From the NCBI GenBank assembly GCA_947652605.1, contig OX393577.1, forward strand, positions 31,003,466-31,067,465: 64,000 bases of DNA. Direction: 5' to 3'. The DNA is from Elmis aenea. Lineage: Eukaryota; Arthropoda; Insecta; Coleoptera; Elmidae. Positions 11,876 to 23,215 of the stretch are shown in pieces; position 1 is the stretch's first letter, and every line of letters starts with the position of its first letter. The notes under the pieces are model-generated. The model searched no databases and had not been told where the DNA came from. It saw only the letters and a program-made list of their open reading frames with translations. The position numbers and the translations under genes were made by a program.

Positions 11876-13309
11876 TTAAACTTGTTTGTTGCAGCGCTTC
11901 GGTATTTTACCAACTTTACGCATTCTTTCTTCCAGCACAGGTCTAAAATGTCGAATTAAACCCTGAACAGGCCACGATGCTCCGTCCCCTAAAGCGCAAA
12001 TAGTATGTCCTTCGATCTGTTTACTGATTTCCCACACCATGTTTATTTCCTCCGGTTTAGCGTGACCATCAACAAATCTAGTCATAATTTTATACATCCA
12101 ATTAAGTCCTTCGCGACACGGAGTACACTGGCCACATGATTCGTGTTTGTAAAATCGGCACAATAAAGTAATTGCTTTAATAAGATCTGTCTGTTTGTTC
12201 ATAACTATGACAGCGGCCGTACCTAAACTGGTTGTAGCTTTCATCAGACCTTGATAGTCCATCATAACGTCTTCACACACACTTTTTGGTATCATTGGTG
12301 TGGAAGATCCACCTGGAATTATTGCCAAAAGATTATCCCATCCTCCACATACGCCTCCGGCATGCCACTCAATCAAGTCCTTTAACTTAATGCCCATTTC
12401 TTCTTCTACAGTGCAAGGATTGTTTACATGACCAGAAATATTAAACAATTTTGTGCCAGTGTTGTTAGGACGGCCTAGACTAGCAAACCAAGGACCGCCT
12501 CTTCGAATTATCGTGGGTGCAACGGATACAGTTTCCACGTTGTTGACAGTAGTGGGACAACCAAATACACCGACATCCGCTGGAAACGGCGGTTTTAAAC
12601 GAGGTTTGCCTTGTTTCCCTTCAATAGACTCTATGAGGGCAGTTTCTTCTCCACATATGTATGCTCCAGCACCACGAAAAACAAACACATCAAAATCATA
12701 TCCAGAATTGCAAGCGTTATGACCTATCAAACCAGCCTGATAGGCCTCTGCAATTGCAAGTTGTAAATTGGTAGCCTCATTGTAAAATTCACCCCGGATG
12801 TATATGTATGCGGCTTGAGCACCCATACAACGACCGGCAATGAGACAGCCCTCGACCAGTTTGTGTGGTTCGTGGCGAATTATTTCGCGATCTTTACACG
12901 TACCTGGTTCTCCTTCATCTGCATTTACAACCAAAAACCTTGGACGACCATCGTGAGGTTTAAGCATAAAAGACCATTTAATACCAGTTGGGAATCCAGC
13001 GCCACCTCTACCACGTAATCCAGAACATTTCACTGCATCTACGATCCATTCTGGTCCGTAACTTAATATTTCTTTAGTTTTATACCAATCCCCACGACTA
13101 AGGGCGCCTTTTAATCGCCAATCGTGTCTCCCATAGAGATTCGTAAAAATTCGATCTTCGTCCCGAAGAGGTCCGTGGCATTTGGGAGGCGGTGGTGGTG
13201 GTTTTGCATCAGCTGACAAATAAACTTTTTTCCGAACATTTAAACATTTTCGGTAATTAAGAAACGTGTAATTCAAAATATTACGTCTAATACAAATTGA
13301 CATAACCAT
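11876..13309 (-). CDS. NDUFV1: NADH:ubiquinone oxidoreductase 51 kDa subunit, mitochondrial (complex I flavoprotein 1)
   Basis: The 477-residue product is the NADH-binding subunit of respiratory complex I, acting in the mitochondrial matrix arm. It binds FMN, oxidises NADH and passes electrons to its 4Fe-4S cluster (N3). Residues 1-45 look like a mitochondrial presequence: basic, no acidic residues before D34, then a PPPPPP run. Mature-type sequence starts near [19 protein letters not shown] (50-68). The glycine-rich [10 protein letters not shown] (100-109) and [14 protein letters not shown] (129-142) are the FMN/NADH site. [16 protein letters not shown] (213-228) and the [11 protein letters not shown] block follow. 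C392, C395, C398 and C438 supply the 4Fe-4S ligands ([16 protein letters not shown]). Length is close to the animal family norm (about 460-480). The whole coding region lies in one exon with no frame break. The start is the ATG at 13309; an in-frame ATG at 13303 is an alternative. Confidence 0.96.
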   Translation of the reverse strand: MVMSICIRRNILNYTFLNYRKCLNVRKKVYLSADAKPPPPPPKCHGPLRDEDRIFTNLYGRHDWRLKGALSRGDWYKTKEILSYGPEWIVDAVKCSGLRGRGGAGFPTGIKWSFMLKPHDGRPRFLVVNADEGEPGTCKDREIIRHEPHKLVEGCLIAGRCMGAQAAYIYIRGEFYNEATNLQLAIAEAYQAGLIGHNACNSGYDFDVFVFRGAGAYICGEETALIESIEGKQGKPRLKPPFPADVGVFGCPTTVNNVETVSVAPTIIRRGGPWFASLGRPNNTGTKLFNISGHVNNPCTVEEEMGIKLKDLIEWHAGGVCGGWDNLLAIIPGGSSTPMIPKSVCEDVMMDYQGLMKATTSLGTAAVIVMNKQTDLIKAITLLCRFYKHESCGQCTPCREGLNWMYKIMTRFVDGHAKPEEINMVWEISKQIEGHTICALGDGASWPVQGLIRHFRPVLEERMRKVGKIPKRCNKQV

Positions 13310-13663
13310 GACAAATAAATGACACTAATAGGTTAAAAGCTTAGACTAACTTACTAGATACTAAAAAATGTTACTATGTATTTACATTGTTCATTGTTTT
13401 TTACCATAAAATAAGTTTTGTTGGAATGAATCTTATATTCAAATATAAACTCGGGTGCAAAACTATCGAGCCACCTCGCACTATTGAATTTGAAGACATT
13501 TTTTAAAAGTACAATTAAGAATTAAAAAACGAAACATGTATCATTCAAAAGCTTATTTCATTGCCTTTAAAATGATATCAAATAGACGGAAATTCCTTTT
13601 TTCTCTCTCTCTCAAGTTTAAGGCGTTGGCTTATTATCTATGGGCGTTAGTACCACAGAACAT
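13310..13663. other. 5' flank of NDUFV1
   Basis: AT-rich sequence upstream of the NDUFV1 start, with no recognisable TATA/initiator pair that I would commit to. A CTCTCTCTCT tract lies at about 13602-13613. Confidence 0.4.
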
Positions 13664-14273
13664 GTTAGAACCTTAGATCATATAAACTACATGGATTGAC
13701 ACTACCACAATGCAACTATGTTGTACACATATCCCAGACGTATAATAATACTGCATCTCCTTCTAACACATATGAAAGTATATTTCTATCTCGCTTTCCG
13801 GACCCACCGAGCAAATCGTGTGCGTTACTATGGTTACGCGCGATATTTGAACTAAAGCATTTATTTGAACTACTAGTAGATGTTATGTACTCGGATGTTT
13901 TCGTGTCAAATATGGAAGGATACAATAACATTAGATCAGACTTGGTAAGTTTTATTGAAGTACAGTACACACCGCTTATTAGAATCAATTGATCCAACTA
14001 AATGACGATTTTAATAGCAAAAAATTCTAAACGTCACTGACGCGTCACTCGCTAGAATAGGCTAGGCAGGAAGTAGGTTACAGTTATTATCACGGTTGCG
14101 CAATGATGACAGCGGGCCCGGGCCCAAAACAAAGATAGCGTATATTGGGCCCACATAATATAGAAAGAGATAGGTTTAAAAAGGCACGTTGTATGTGTCG
14201 GCAACATTGTCTTAACTATATTCCAATGGTGTTGTGGTATCCATGTAGTTTATATGATCTAAGGTTAGAACAA
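13664..14273. repeat. Inverted repeat pair flanking 0.5 kb of unknown sequence
   Basis: CTTAGATCATATAAACTACA (about 13675-13694) recurs inverted near 14243-14262, and weaker mirror similarity continues inward for some 50 bp (CAATGTTG...ACACATA). The enclosed part holds the GC-rich palindrome GGGCCCGGGCCC at about 14115-14126, unusual for this contig, and a second GGGCCC near 14150. Overlapping frames of 93-98 codons run on both strands inside. They have no recognised motif. It could be a foldback MITE, but no target duplication was found. Confidence 0.5.
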
Positions 14274-16910
14274 AGGCATCCGCAATATGTGAGGTGACTC
14301 GATATTTTTGCACACGAGTTCCCAAACGTAAAAGTAATTATTTTGAGAACATTAAAGATATTATTTAGAAGAAAATATTTATTTATCAAATTTTTCGACA
14401 AAAACTCAAAATGTGAAAAATCAATGCTAATAGTTAATGACTAATTTGAAAAGATCACTGTTTCAAATGATTTTTTTAAAAATTTATAACAGGCTATTAT
14501 TTCAAGAATATCTATCACCTTATAATATGCAAATCTGGGTGCAGACACAACGATATTATTTATTATGCTGATCTCGTACATGCTAGTACCTATCATTAAA
14601 ACAATTCTTCGTAATTTGTTGATCTAACATCATGTTCGTTGTTTTTGTGCCTGCACGCATCCCAACTCAGGCATAAACGTCGTGAACTATCCGAGAAATC
14701 ATGCACACGCCTCATACAATATTTTTCCTTAGATCCAGCGATCAGCTTGCCTGTATAAAACAAGACAAATGAATTCACGTATGGGGTTTCAGTGCATACG
14801 TCTGTTAAAATTTATTCGATAGACGCTACATTCTTAGATAATTATCTGATTAATAACTGCAGTCTAGAATTTTGTTACGCTACAACTGATTCGCGCTATG
14901 TAGCGTGTTTTCAACGCATTTATCGAGGTATTACTCGAAAAAGCGACATTATTCCACAACAGTAAATATTCCTGAATCCATAACTAAGTATTATCCTTCG
15001 TATCTGAAAAAAGATATCTGAGTAAACCGTTTAAGATAATAAATAAGCAATGTAAGCGTGCAAACAAGTCGGTGGTACTTGTATTGCAGGTAAAGTGATT
15101 GCTTGGGAACAGCTTTAAACTGAAAGATAACTTGTGGTCCAAGGTAGCCAGCAGAGCTTCATTACGTCCATCTGGCGGAAACCGGGTAGCAATCGGTCAT
15201 CGACCCCAGTTTTCGATCGTCGATTAACATGTGGTCGACGACTTTAGAGCATTTTGATCATTTTCATGATACTTAGACTTTAATTGGTCGCCAGAATTAC
15301 GCATTAAATTACTTTACATAATCAAATATGAATGACAATTATTTGAAGGATGTCAAGCAGAATTAGAACTACATTCTGTAAATATAGAAAATGTAATTTA
15401 GAGCACTCTATCAGCTTATAATACCCATAGCATAAGCCGTTAAGACGGTTTAGTAGTATATATTTAATTCTCTACAAGGCGATTGGTGGATTTTACAGTA
15501 GCTAGGATATGAAGCGATATGTACTGGATGAACAAAACAGGAGCATCTGACAGGATATTTACAATACAATGGTGATGCTTCTGAAATGCATACAATTCAG
15601 TACTGTAACTGCAGTAATAAAATGCTGCAAACACGTCCATTGAAGTATTTATTTTAGGTAATAAAGCTTATTTATATCAATCAAAGGATTTTATTGGGTG
15701 CTGATAAACTAACAAAAATAACTGTAAAACTGCACTTGTATGTGACATTAAGACAAGCCACCTTAGGGGAAGAATAAAAATGGTATGACATACGCATCAT
15801 GAAAATAGAGGGAATTAAAAACCCATACTTCTAATGACAATTTGAGTCTTTGGAAAGAGTACTTTACTGATCATTAAAAAAAAAAACCTGCAACAATCAC
15901 AAGTAGTAGTTATAAGCAAAAAAGTCCATAAAAGCGAGATTTCTTATAATGATTTTCTAAAAACAACTGTTCACAGACAAATAATTAAAACAGAAACAAC
16001 CTGTAGTCTTCTGCTACACAATATCGTTGTAAAGCCCCACTTCGTTTATTTGGCAAACAAAATAAAGTATTTAAAATTTCGTAAATACTATGCCATACAG
16101 ATTCCATTAAACATTATCTAATCTAAAAGAGCATTAAATACACTCACTGAATTACTTCCATAGAATAATGTTCTATTGTGCAAATCTAAAGCTGCTTACA
16201 AACTAAAATAGTGATTTACAAGAACGAATTTACACAGAGCTTAATTTTAACACTTAACAAGAAAGTTAACAACTATTATGGTAAATAATGAAGTGCAGCA
16301 ATAGGTACAATATTAAACTGTTTGTTAAAAACAAGGAAATCGGTGTTATCGTGCATAATTAAAAAACAATATATTAATATAAATAAATTAATTTTAATAA
16401 ACACCGCTAAAAAAGACACTCGCTTACCATGAACATTATTAATTTAACAACAATAAAAATTCAAGCTAAATATATTATAATAATTATATTGGATCTCATA
16501 ACAATTTATGGCCACATTTAACATCAAACTAAATGAATATAAAACATAGGCAAGCTATCATTAAGACATAAACAGCTGAGAAAGCCAACCGCCTCCTAGT
16601 AACGCCACTAGCCATTTTTTATTTAAAATGAAACTTACACCAAATTTGTTCTGTACTATCACAGACAGAAAGCAGTCGATACAACATTTATATTTTAATA
16701 AAAAAGAGTTTAATGAAAGAGCTTTTCTTTTTAAGAAGAATATTGTAGGAATGCTAGATCAGTTTCAAGACTGTTGTCTCTTCATTAGTGGCAATTTCAT
16801 TTATTTGTTTACTCGCATGCAGCTGTCGTAGCAACGATCATTATTGGCAATCATTGGCAACGACTTTAAACTAAAACTACATCGGTGAGTTGAATGAATT
16901 TTCGTATGTA
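14274..16910. other. AT-rich stretch, no gene seen
   Basis: No gene, RNA gene or paired repeat terminus could be supported. Small frames near 14216-14401, 14596-14778 and 16628-16831 have no recognised motif. Confidence 0.5.
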
Positions 16911-17131
16911 CCTAATACCACTAGTGGTGAAGATTTTTTTGAAAATACTTTTGGGTTTCCATGGAAACTTGTTCCAGTTGAAATATCACGAAAGCAAATT
17001 GCATCAAAAATACCCCGACAGCGCAGCTGGAGGGGTATTTTTAGATGAAATTTGCTCGAGTGATATTTTGGAACAAGTTTACATGGAAAACGGAAGTATT
17101 TTCTTAAAAAAATCTTTACCACGAGTGGTAT
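16911..17131. repeat. Near-palindrome of about 220 bp
   Basis: The stretch from TACCACTAGTGGTGAAG to the mirrored CTTTACCACGAGTGGTA forms an imperfect palindrome. Its centre is the inverted pair AAAAATACCCC / GGGGTATTTTT near 17008-17043. Conserved mirror blocks include TTCCATGGAAACTTGTTCCA versus TGGAACAAGTTTACATGGAA. The symmetry explains why 81-codon frames run on both strands here. No TSD or known family was recognised. Confidence 0.7.
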
Positions 17132-17139
17132 TCGAATGA

Positions 17140-19149
17140 ATATTCCGCGAATTAAAAAAATATATATATTTGTTAATTAATTTATTAAATCACAGATAGG
17201 TAAATAAGTTAGGTATTATATTTATTTTAACAACATTATTTTTTAATTAAACGAAGAAAAACGACCGCTTGTAGTCATTTTGACAAATTTAATTGACATG
17301 TTTATGTGTAACTAAGCGTAACTAAGGAGGCCTACTGTGAAAAATAGACCTAGTCATGGTGTTTTCGCTGGGACACCTCAACTTGCGGTGTCTTTAGCGA
17401 GAGTCGTGTCTTATTGGCTGATTAGTATGTTTTGATTGGTTACTTATATTATGAGTGGAATATTCATCGTAACAATATCTTCCAATTTTATTTCCTAAAT
17501 ATTATACATCACTATTGATACCTACAAAAAGTTTTAGTTTTAAAAATTTATATCGGCTCCTCCGTCACTTCTTTATTTTCTTTATCTAATATTTTTACTT
17601 TATCAAACTCTATTAAATATTCAGTGTTGTACGAATTTTATGTATGTTATGTATCTTTTCGCACGAGTTCTAATATTTCATTTTATTGGTCCTAAATAAC
17701 AGACCTCAGACACAACTGAATTTTGTAAACTCCTCAACAATGGAACACTTTAATAATTTAAGTATTAAATATTTACATTTTATTTAATGTAAGTACGATT
17801 AAAGGTAGTTTATTGAACAACTTTAAAACAACTGCACAATACTAGACACATATTTATGGGAAAATGAGACTTGTGGTTGTAGTTTTTATAATTGGTTATA
17901 AAATTTCTGTTCACTACAATTGTTTTTTCAAGTCGATTTCAAATTTATCAGGATGAAAACATAAACTATATAGCAACCTAAAAATAACTCTAAATTACTT
18001 TACTATTGCACACTTGTGTGCGAAGTTTTAGAAATAAATGGCGTGACATTACGCCACGTAATAAATTCAACTATTGTAACGCTTAGCATCGTATATTATT
18101 TCAAAGCAACAGTGGTGTACATATTGAGATAGTTATAAATTTAAAGCATACATTGTGATCCACACAACTGCAATAGCTTTGTAACGCAGTTCGTTTAATA
18201 AAAATTCTACGTTCCAATTTGTACCAACTCTCCCACGAGACGCGAAAATTTATTGCAAATATTAAAACTAAGGACGCCTAGCAAATGCTACTTTAAATTT
18301 AGCTTTTTTTTAGTGGTATATTAATCATACATATTTCAAAACGTTCGTTATTCTTTTTATAATTTACCATGTGCAAGCAACCAACTTTAATAGCGTCCAC
18401 TAAATAATATAAATTTAACCTCAATATCAAATTCATTATCGGCCATTTCAACACAGAAGTTCCATATTTTATTGAGTTTTAATTTAAATAAGTTAATTCA
18501 AACCATACGTAATATCTTTAAAATAAGCACAAAACCACACACATATGCATTTTAAAATTGCGAGCCGTATTAACGTAATTTCATTCTTACAAGAGCCATT
18601 TAGTCAGATACATCTGCAAGCAAGCAAGCAAGCTCCCCTCCAGACTAGACGGTTAAAGTACGTTTATAATTTAAATCGCAACATATTTTCATACAACGAA
18701 CATTTTGCGGGCGTGCAATTTAAGGGTGTTTCATTACGAAGGTTCATAATTTACAACGAACATTAAAAAATTTACACAGAAATGTGACACAACCCATTTG
18801 TTTACCTTGTACCATATATCTTTATGTGCATGTGTAAACAAAATATATAATAATCGGCTACAAATGCACGCAATGTAAATTTGTTTTACTATATACGGTA
18901 TGCAATTCATTTTTATTAACAGCGCCGGTTGTTTTGCATAATGGGTGCGAGATACGAATACATATCAGCAATTCAATACTGTAATTTTCAAGTTTAGTTC
19001 AAATAAGAAAAAGTTGCCTTTTATGGTACTTAAGTAAATAATGAAATGTGACCTTAAACTTAAAATAAAACTCTTTCAAGACAATTGACTGAAGACGGAT
19101 AAAAAATATTTTTAAACTTAAAAACAGTGAGGTTAGTTGATACGATATT
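17140..19149. other. AT-rich stretch, no gene seen
   Basis: No gene seen. A small imperfect stem (CGCTGGGACACC / GGTGTCTTTAGCG) lies near 17368-17402. Short CAAG repeats occur near 18621. Confidence 0.5.
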
Positions 19150-19864
19150 ATGCAAATAATATTAAAAGGTGTTTTTTGTTTGTTTTTAAATCAATTTTTT
19201 AAACATATAGAACATTTATTTAACTTTTTAACGTTTATTATGAAAAATAATATGGGCCAAATGGCCGCCTCTAGATGCTGTACAAATATCAGCTCTTTCA
19301 ATCATATTTTGGCATACTTCAGGAGTAATTTGTTCGATTTCTTGATGAATGTTGTCTTTTGGCTGTTGTCTTGTTGTTGGCTTATTACCGTAGACGCTTT
19401 CCTTTAAATAGTTTTAAAGAAAAAAATCTGGCGCAGTTAAATCAGGTAAAAAGATAGCCAATCGAAATCACCAAATGTTGACATCATGCGGTCTGAAAAT
19501 GCATCGAGTAAAATTTTCATCGTAGCGCGAGCGATGTGCAATGTGGCGACGTGCAGTTGGAACTACATATGCAGTAGATGAGTAGACCATGTAGATGAGT
19601 TTCAGGTAAAAAAAAAAGGAAAACCCAATGATGCTGCTAGCTCAAATTGCGGACCAAAAAGTTATCCTACTAGGGTGGAGAGACCGTTCTTGGATCAATC
19701 TTGGATTTTCCAAACCCCAATACCGGCTATTCTGTTTATTAAGATATCCAGTTAAGTCAAAATGAGTCACTCACGATTAAATTGTTAAAAAATTGGGTGT
19801 CGTCAATATTCAAAAGCAACACTTGTGCACATCATTCACAATGTCGTTCGTGGTCATTTCTTGC

Positions 19865-20855
19865 TAGTGTTGCCGCCGAGACGAGACAATTCTCGATCTC
19901 GTCTCGAATTTCGAGATCGAGACAGGAATTTTTCTGTCTCGAAAATTCGAGACGAGATTAACAATCGTCTCGAAAATTCGAGACGAGATCCTCGAGATTC
20001 TCGATCTCGACAGTATTTTTACATAAAGAAAAACTACGAAAAGTTTTAATATATATTTTATTTATAAATTTTTGGAAACCACTTACAAATTAAACTTTTT
20101 ATTTATTTTAAATATTGTGTAATAAATTTACAAGATTGCCAAGCATTGAGGCACAGCAATGCCCTTGCGGACTCTCTGTCAAGCCTGTTGCGGTGTTTCC
20201 GAATAATCAGGCCAGCTTTCGAAAACTGTGGACTTGTTAAATAGGACATTTAAATTAAAAGAACCCATTTCGTCAGAATCGGAATCATCTAGTCCAGAAT
20301 CGGCTGATAATTGATTTTGCTTTGGTTAATTATCTCTGAAGTAAAAGTTTTTATAGACTTCCTCAAATTGTTGTATTGCTGTCGGCCCCAGGACGTTAGT
20401 GCAAATGTTACATTAAATACGTAATTGTGAATATATCTTTCAAAATAACCGATTCGTACGTGGAGTGCACTCCAGTGTTAAAAAATTCAAATAAAATTTG
20501 TTTACCCTTTTAAGTCTTTTTTTTTTAGTGATCTTTGCTGACCTTGAAAGAGTTAAAGAAATAAATGCATGCATCTAATAATATGCGTTCCCATTATTTG
20601 CTTACACAGGGGAAGCACCAAACTTGAAACAACAGCGTTCTTTCTGCATATCATCAGGGACACTTAGTTAAAGCATTGCAATGTATAAATTCGGTTTGCA
20701 CGAACTTAACATTCGAGACTCGAGATTCTCGAATTCGAGACCGAGATTGCACGTTCGAGAATTTTCAAGATCGAGATCGAGATTTAACTTTCGAGAATTT
20801 TCGAGATCGAGATCGAGAATGAATAAATCTCGTCTCGTCTCGTCTCGTGGCACTA
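19865..20855 (-). mobile_element. hAT element, CGAGAC family, copy 1
   Basis: Ends TAGTGTTGCCGCCGAGACGAG and CTCGTCTCGTGGCACTA are flanked by a perfect 8 bp duplication tttcttgc (19857-19864, 20856-20863). Both subterminal regions are packed with CGAGAC/GTCTCG and CGAGATCGAGA words. About 20135-20240 on the minus strand translates to a fossil of the hAT C-terminal dimerisation domain: FSKAGLIIRKHRNRL, then ARALLCLNAW. So this is an internally deleted hAT, not a purely synthetic MITE. It lies inside the mariner pseudogene 19150-23215. Compared with copy 2 (25224-26229), 3 nt are missing near the right end. Confidence 0.9.
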
Positions 20856-20935
20856 TTTCTTGCACATGTGCAATTTGAATATTGTAAGGATTAAACTTCC
20901 AAGTCTTTCTTTAAAATTTTCAAGATAGATGTCGA

Positions 20936-23022
20936 CAGGGGCGGACAGGCCCGCCGGGCAACCGGGCAAATGCCCGGTGGGCCGCTGGGTTCAAGTGCCG
21001 ATGTCGGTGGCGTTAACACCAAATCATTTCCAAATCTAAATGAATTTTTCTACTACTATATAATCAGCTTTACTTTACCAACTTAATAATTAAATCCCGG
21101 GTGTTAGTGTTTTTTTTAGTGACTGTTTACGTCAGCGCATAAATAAAAAACCCTAAGGTGTACGGTCGATGTCTGCTGAGACTGTTGACAGCATTTGGGG
21201 AGGCTACAGGCTACCAATACAAGTTTCTTTATTTTTTGTTCAGTGTGAAAATTAAAGACAGATTAATGATTAATTAACCAAGTAAGTTTCGTTGTTACAT
21301 CATAAGTGATATAAGCTGAAGTTAGACTGGACACGTATCACTAAATTTTTTAAAGATTATTGTGTTTGAATAAATTTTGGACATTATACGCATGCAGCAT
21401 AAACTGCATTATTATTATATTATCCAAAATTTGTATTATTAATATGTACTTAATTAATTAAATGACTGTGAATACACATATATTTACTTGGCTATTTTTA
21501 ATCTTCTAATTATTTATAATTAATTATTAAATACATTTGTTTGGAAACAAATTTCAATATGTACAGGGTGGCCTATTTTCGATGCCCATACAGAGTATCT
21601 CGGTTATTATCCAAGATAGAAAAAAACTAAGTACGTAGTCTCGATTTCTTTTTCGAGAGAAATTCATTACCGTAAACAGGTTTTTGATATCTTTTTTAAT
21701 TTTTGAAATATGTATAGCCAAAAACCGATTTTTGGCAATTTTCAAAAATGTTAAATATCTTGCTTAAACGAAAAGATAGAGAAAAACTTTAAAGACATTT
21801 TTGGCATGGTTTTTTGTTCTTAATAAGATGGCGATATTTAATTTGTTTTTAATCATATAAATATCTATATATTACACCCAACTTTCTTATTTTAAATAGC
21901 AACCATATGCAAATTATATATTTTTGAAAAGCGCAAATAATAAACTTTCGATTGATGTCAAAGCCAACTATGGTTGCCATTTAATATAAGAAAGGCGTAA
22001 TATATCAATATTTGTATGAACAAAAAAAAAAATTAACATCGCTATCTTATTAAGGACAAAAAACCATGCAAAAAATGTCCTTAAAGTTTTTCTCGATCTT
22101 GTCGTTTAAGCGAGATATTTAACATTTTTGAAAACACCAAAAATGGTGTTAGATATATTTCGAGTATGAGAAAAGATATCATAAATAAATATCTCGCTTA
22201 AACAAAAAGATAGAGAAAAACTTGAAAGATATTTTTTGCATAGTTTATTATCGTTAATAAAATAGCAATGTTCAATTTTTTTAACCCATACAAATATTGA
22301 TATATTACACCTAACTTTCTTATTTTAAATGGCAACCATAGTCGGCTTTGACATCAATCGAAAGCTTATTTTTTGCATTTTTCAAAAATATATAATTTGC
22401 CTATGGTTGCTATTTAAAATAAGAACGTTAGGTGTAATTTATCAATATTCGTATGAGTATAAAAAAAAATCAATAAAGCTATCTTATTAAGGACAAAAAA
22501 CGATGCAAAAAATGTCTAAAGTTTTTCTTTATCTTCTCGTTTAAGCGAGATATTTAACATTTTTGAAAAGTGCCAAAAATCGGTTTTTGGCTGTACATAT
22601 ATCGAAAATTAAAAGAGATATCAAAAATCTGTTTACGGCAAAAAATTTCTCTCGAAAAAAGAAATCGAGACTACGTACTTAGTTTTTTTCTATCTTGGAT
22701 AATAACCGAAATACCCTGTATAGGCATCGAAAATAAGCCACCCTGTACAGTCTACAGGTAATACCTCTAAATTACACTATGGGTGGTTTCGACACCGTTA
22801 TTGTAAGTTGAAAAGCGTAAGTTGGGGTACATTTTTTATACGTGATTTTTTTATGCAACCAATAACTTACTGGCAACCTTTAAGCAAATTTAATATGGAA
22901 AACGCGGGGAGGGGCAAAAACAATCAATGCCATAAAAACGATATCGCGAAAGTTTATTTTACCTATGTGGGCCGATTTTGGAGAAATTGCCCGGTCAGTT
23001 TTATGCACCCAGTCCGCCCCAG
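20936..23022. mobile_element. hAT element with CAGGGGCGGAC ends, inserted in the mariner pseudogene
   Basis: The left end CAGGGGCGGACAGGCC and the right end GCACCCAGTCCGCCCCAG are inverted repeats, flanked by a perfect 8 bp duplication gatgtcga (20928-20935, 23023-23030). The subterminal part is GC-rich (CCGGGCAACCGGGCAAATG) against an AT-rich background. No transposase frame is visible. The interior carries a 1.2 kb palindromic element (21562-22747). Without it the element is about 0.9 kb. Confidence 0.88.
21562..22747. mobile_element. Long palindromic MITE, CAGGGTGG ends, TA target
   Basis: It begins TACAGGGTGGCCTATTTTCG and ends in CGAAAATAAGCCACCCTGTA. The two arms mirror each other over several hundred bases, and some sub-blocks are present more than twice (the AAGCGAGATATTTAACATTT and CTTATTTTAAAT words). 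No coding capacity. It sits inside the hAT element 20936-23022, so it is a later or co-mobilised insertion. Confidence 0.8.
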
Positions 23023-23215
23023 GATGTCGATGAAATTACGATTTCTTTTGCACGACATTTAACTGAAGTTCTTGGACTACCATCAACACTTGTTCTTACA
23101 GCATCAATGTTTTATGGCGTACTGGTATACGTGCAGTAAATCTTGGTAGATCTTCCACTGTATACAGCTCGTTTCGAAATTTTTAATTACACGCTGTATT
23201 GTAAACATTAGAAGC

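Larger units (their letters stand above)
19150..23215 (-). pseudogene. mariner-type transposase pseudogene split by two hAT insertions
   Basis: Read on the minus strand and skipping two insertions (19865-20855 and 20936-23022), about 970 bp resembles a mariner-like transposase in order. There is an N-terminal helix-turn-helix part at 23031-23215 (pieces like RAKEIVISSTSI) and a linker piece at 20864-20935. The middle and C-terminal parts lie at 19150-19856 (LTGYLNKQNSRYWGLENPRL, LHPSRITFW, HIARATMKILLDAF and a C-terminal QDNSQKTTFIKK-like tail). Multiple stops and frameshifts are present. The expected catalytic QQDGA and SPDLTPLDFFLWG motifs are not intact. The family call rests on my recognition of conserved blocks, not on an alignment. 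Confidence 0.65.

Noticed and set aside
11876..13309. Bacterial nuoF contamination
   Set aside because: The mature sequence is of animal type ([18 protein letters not shown]), has a presequence, and lies in an AT-rich insect-type context with eukaryotic transposons.
13696..13997. Overlapping frames of 98 (+) and 93 (-) codons
   Set aside because: They lie inside an inverted repeat, use a non-ATG start on the plus strand and show no motif. Kept only as a possible-exon remark.
16877..17139. Two 81-codon frames on opposite strands
   Set aside because: Both are explained by the palindrome at 16911-17131.
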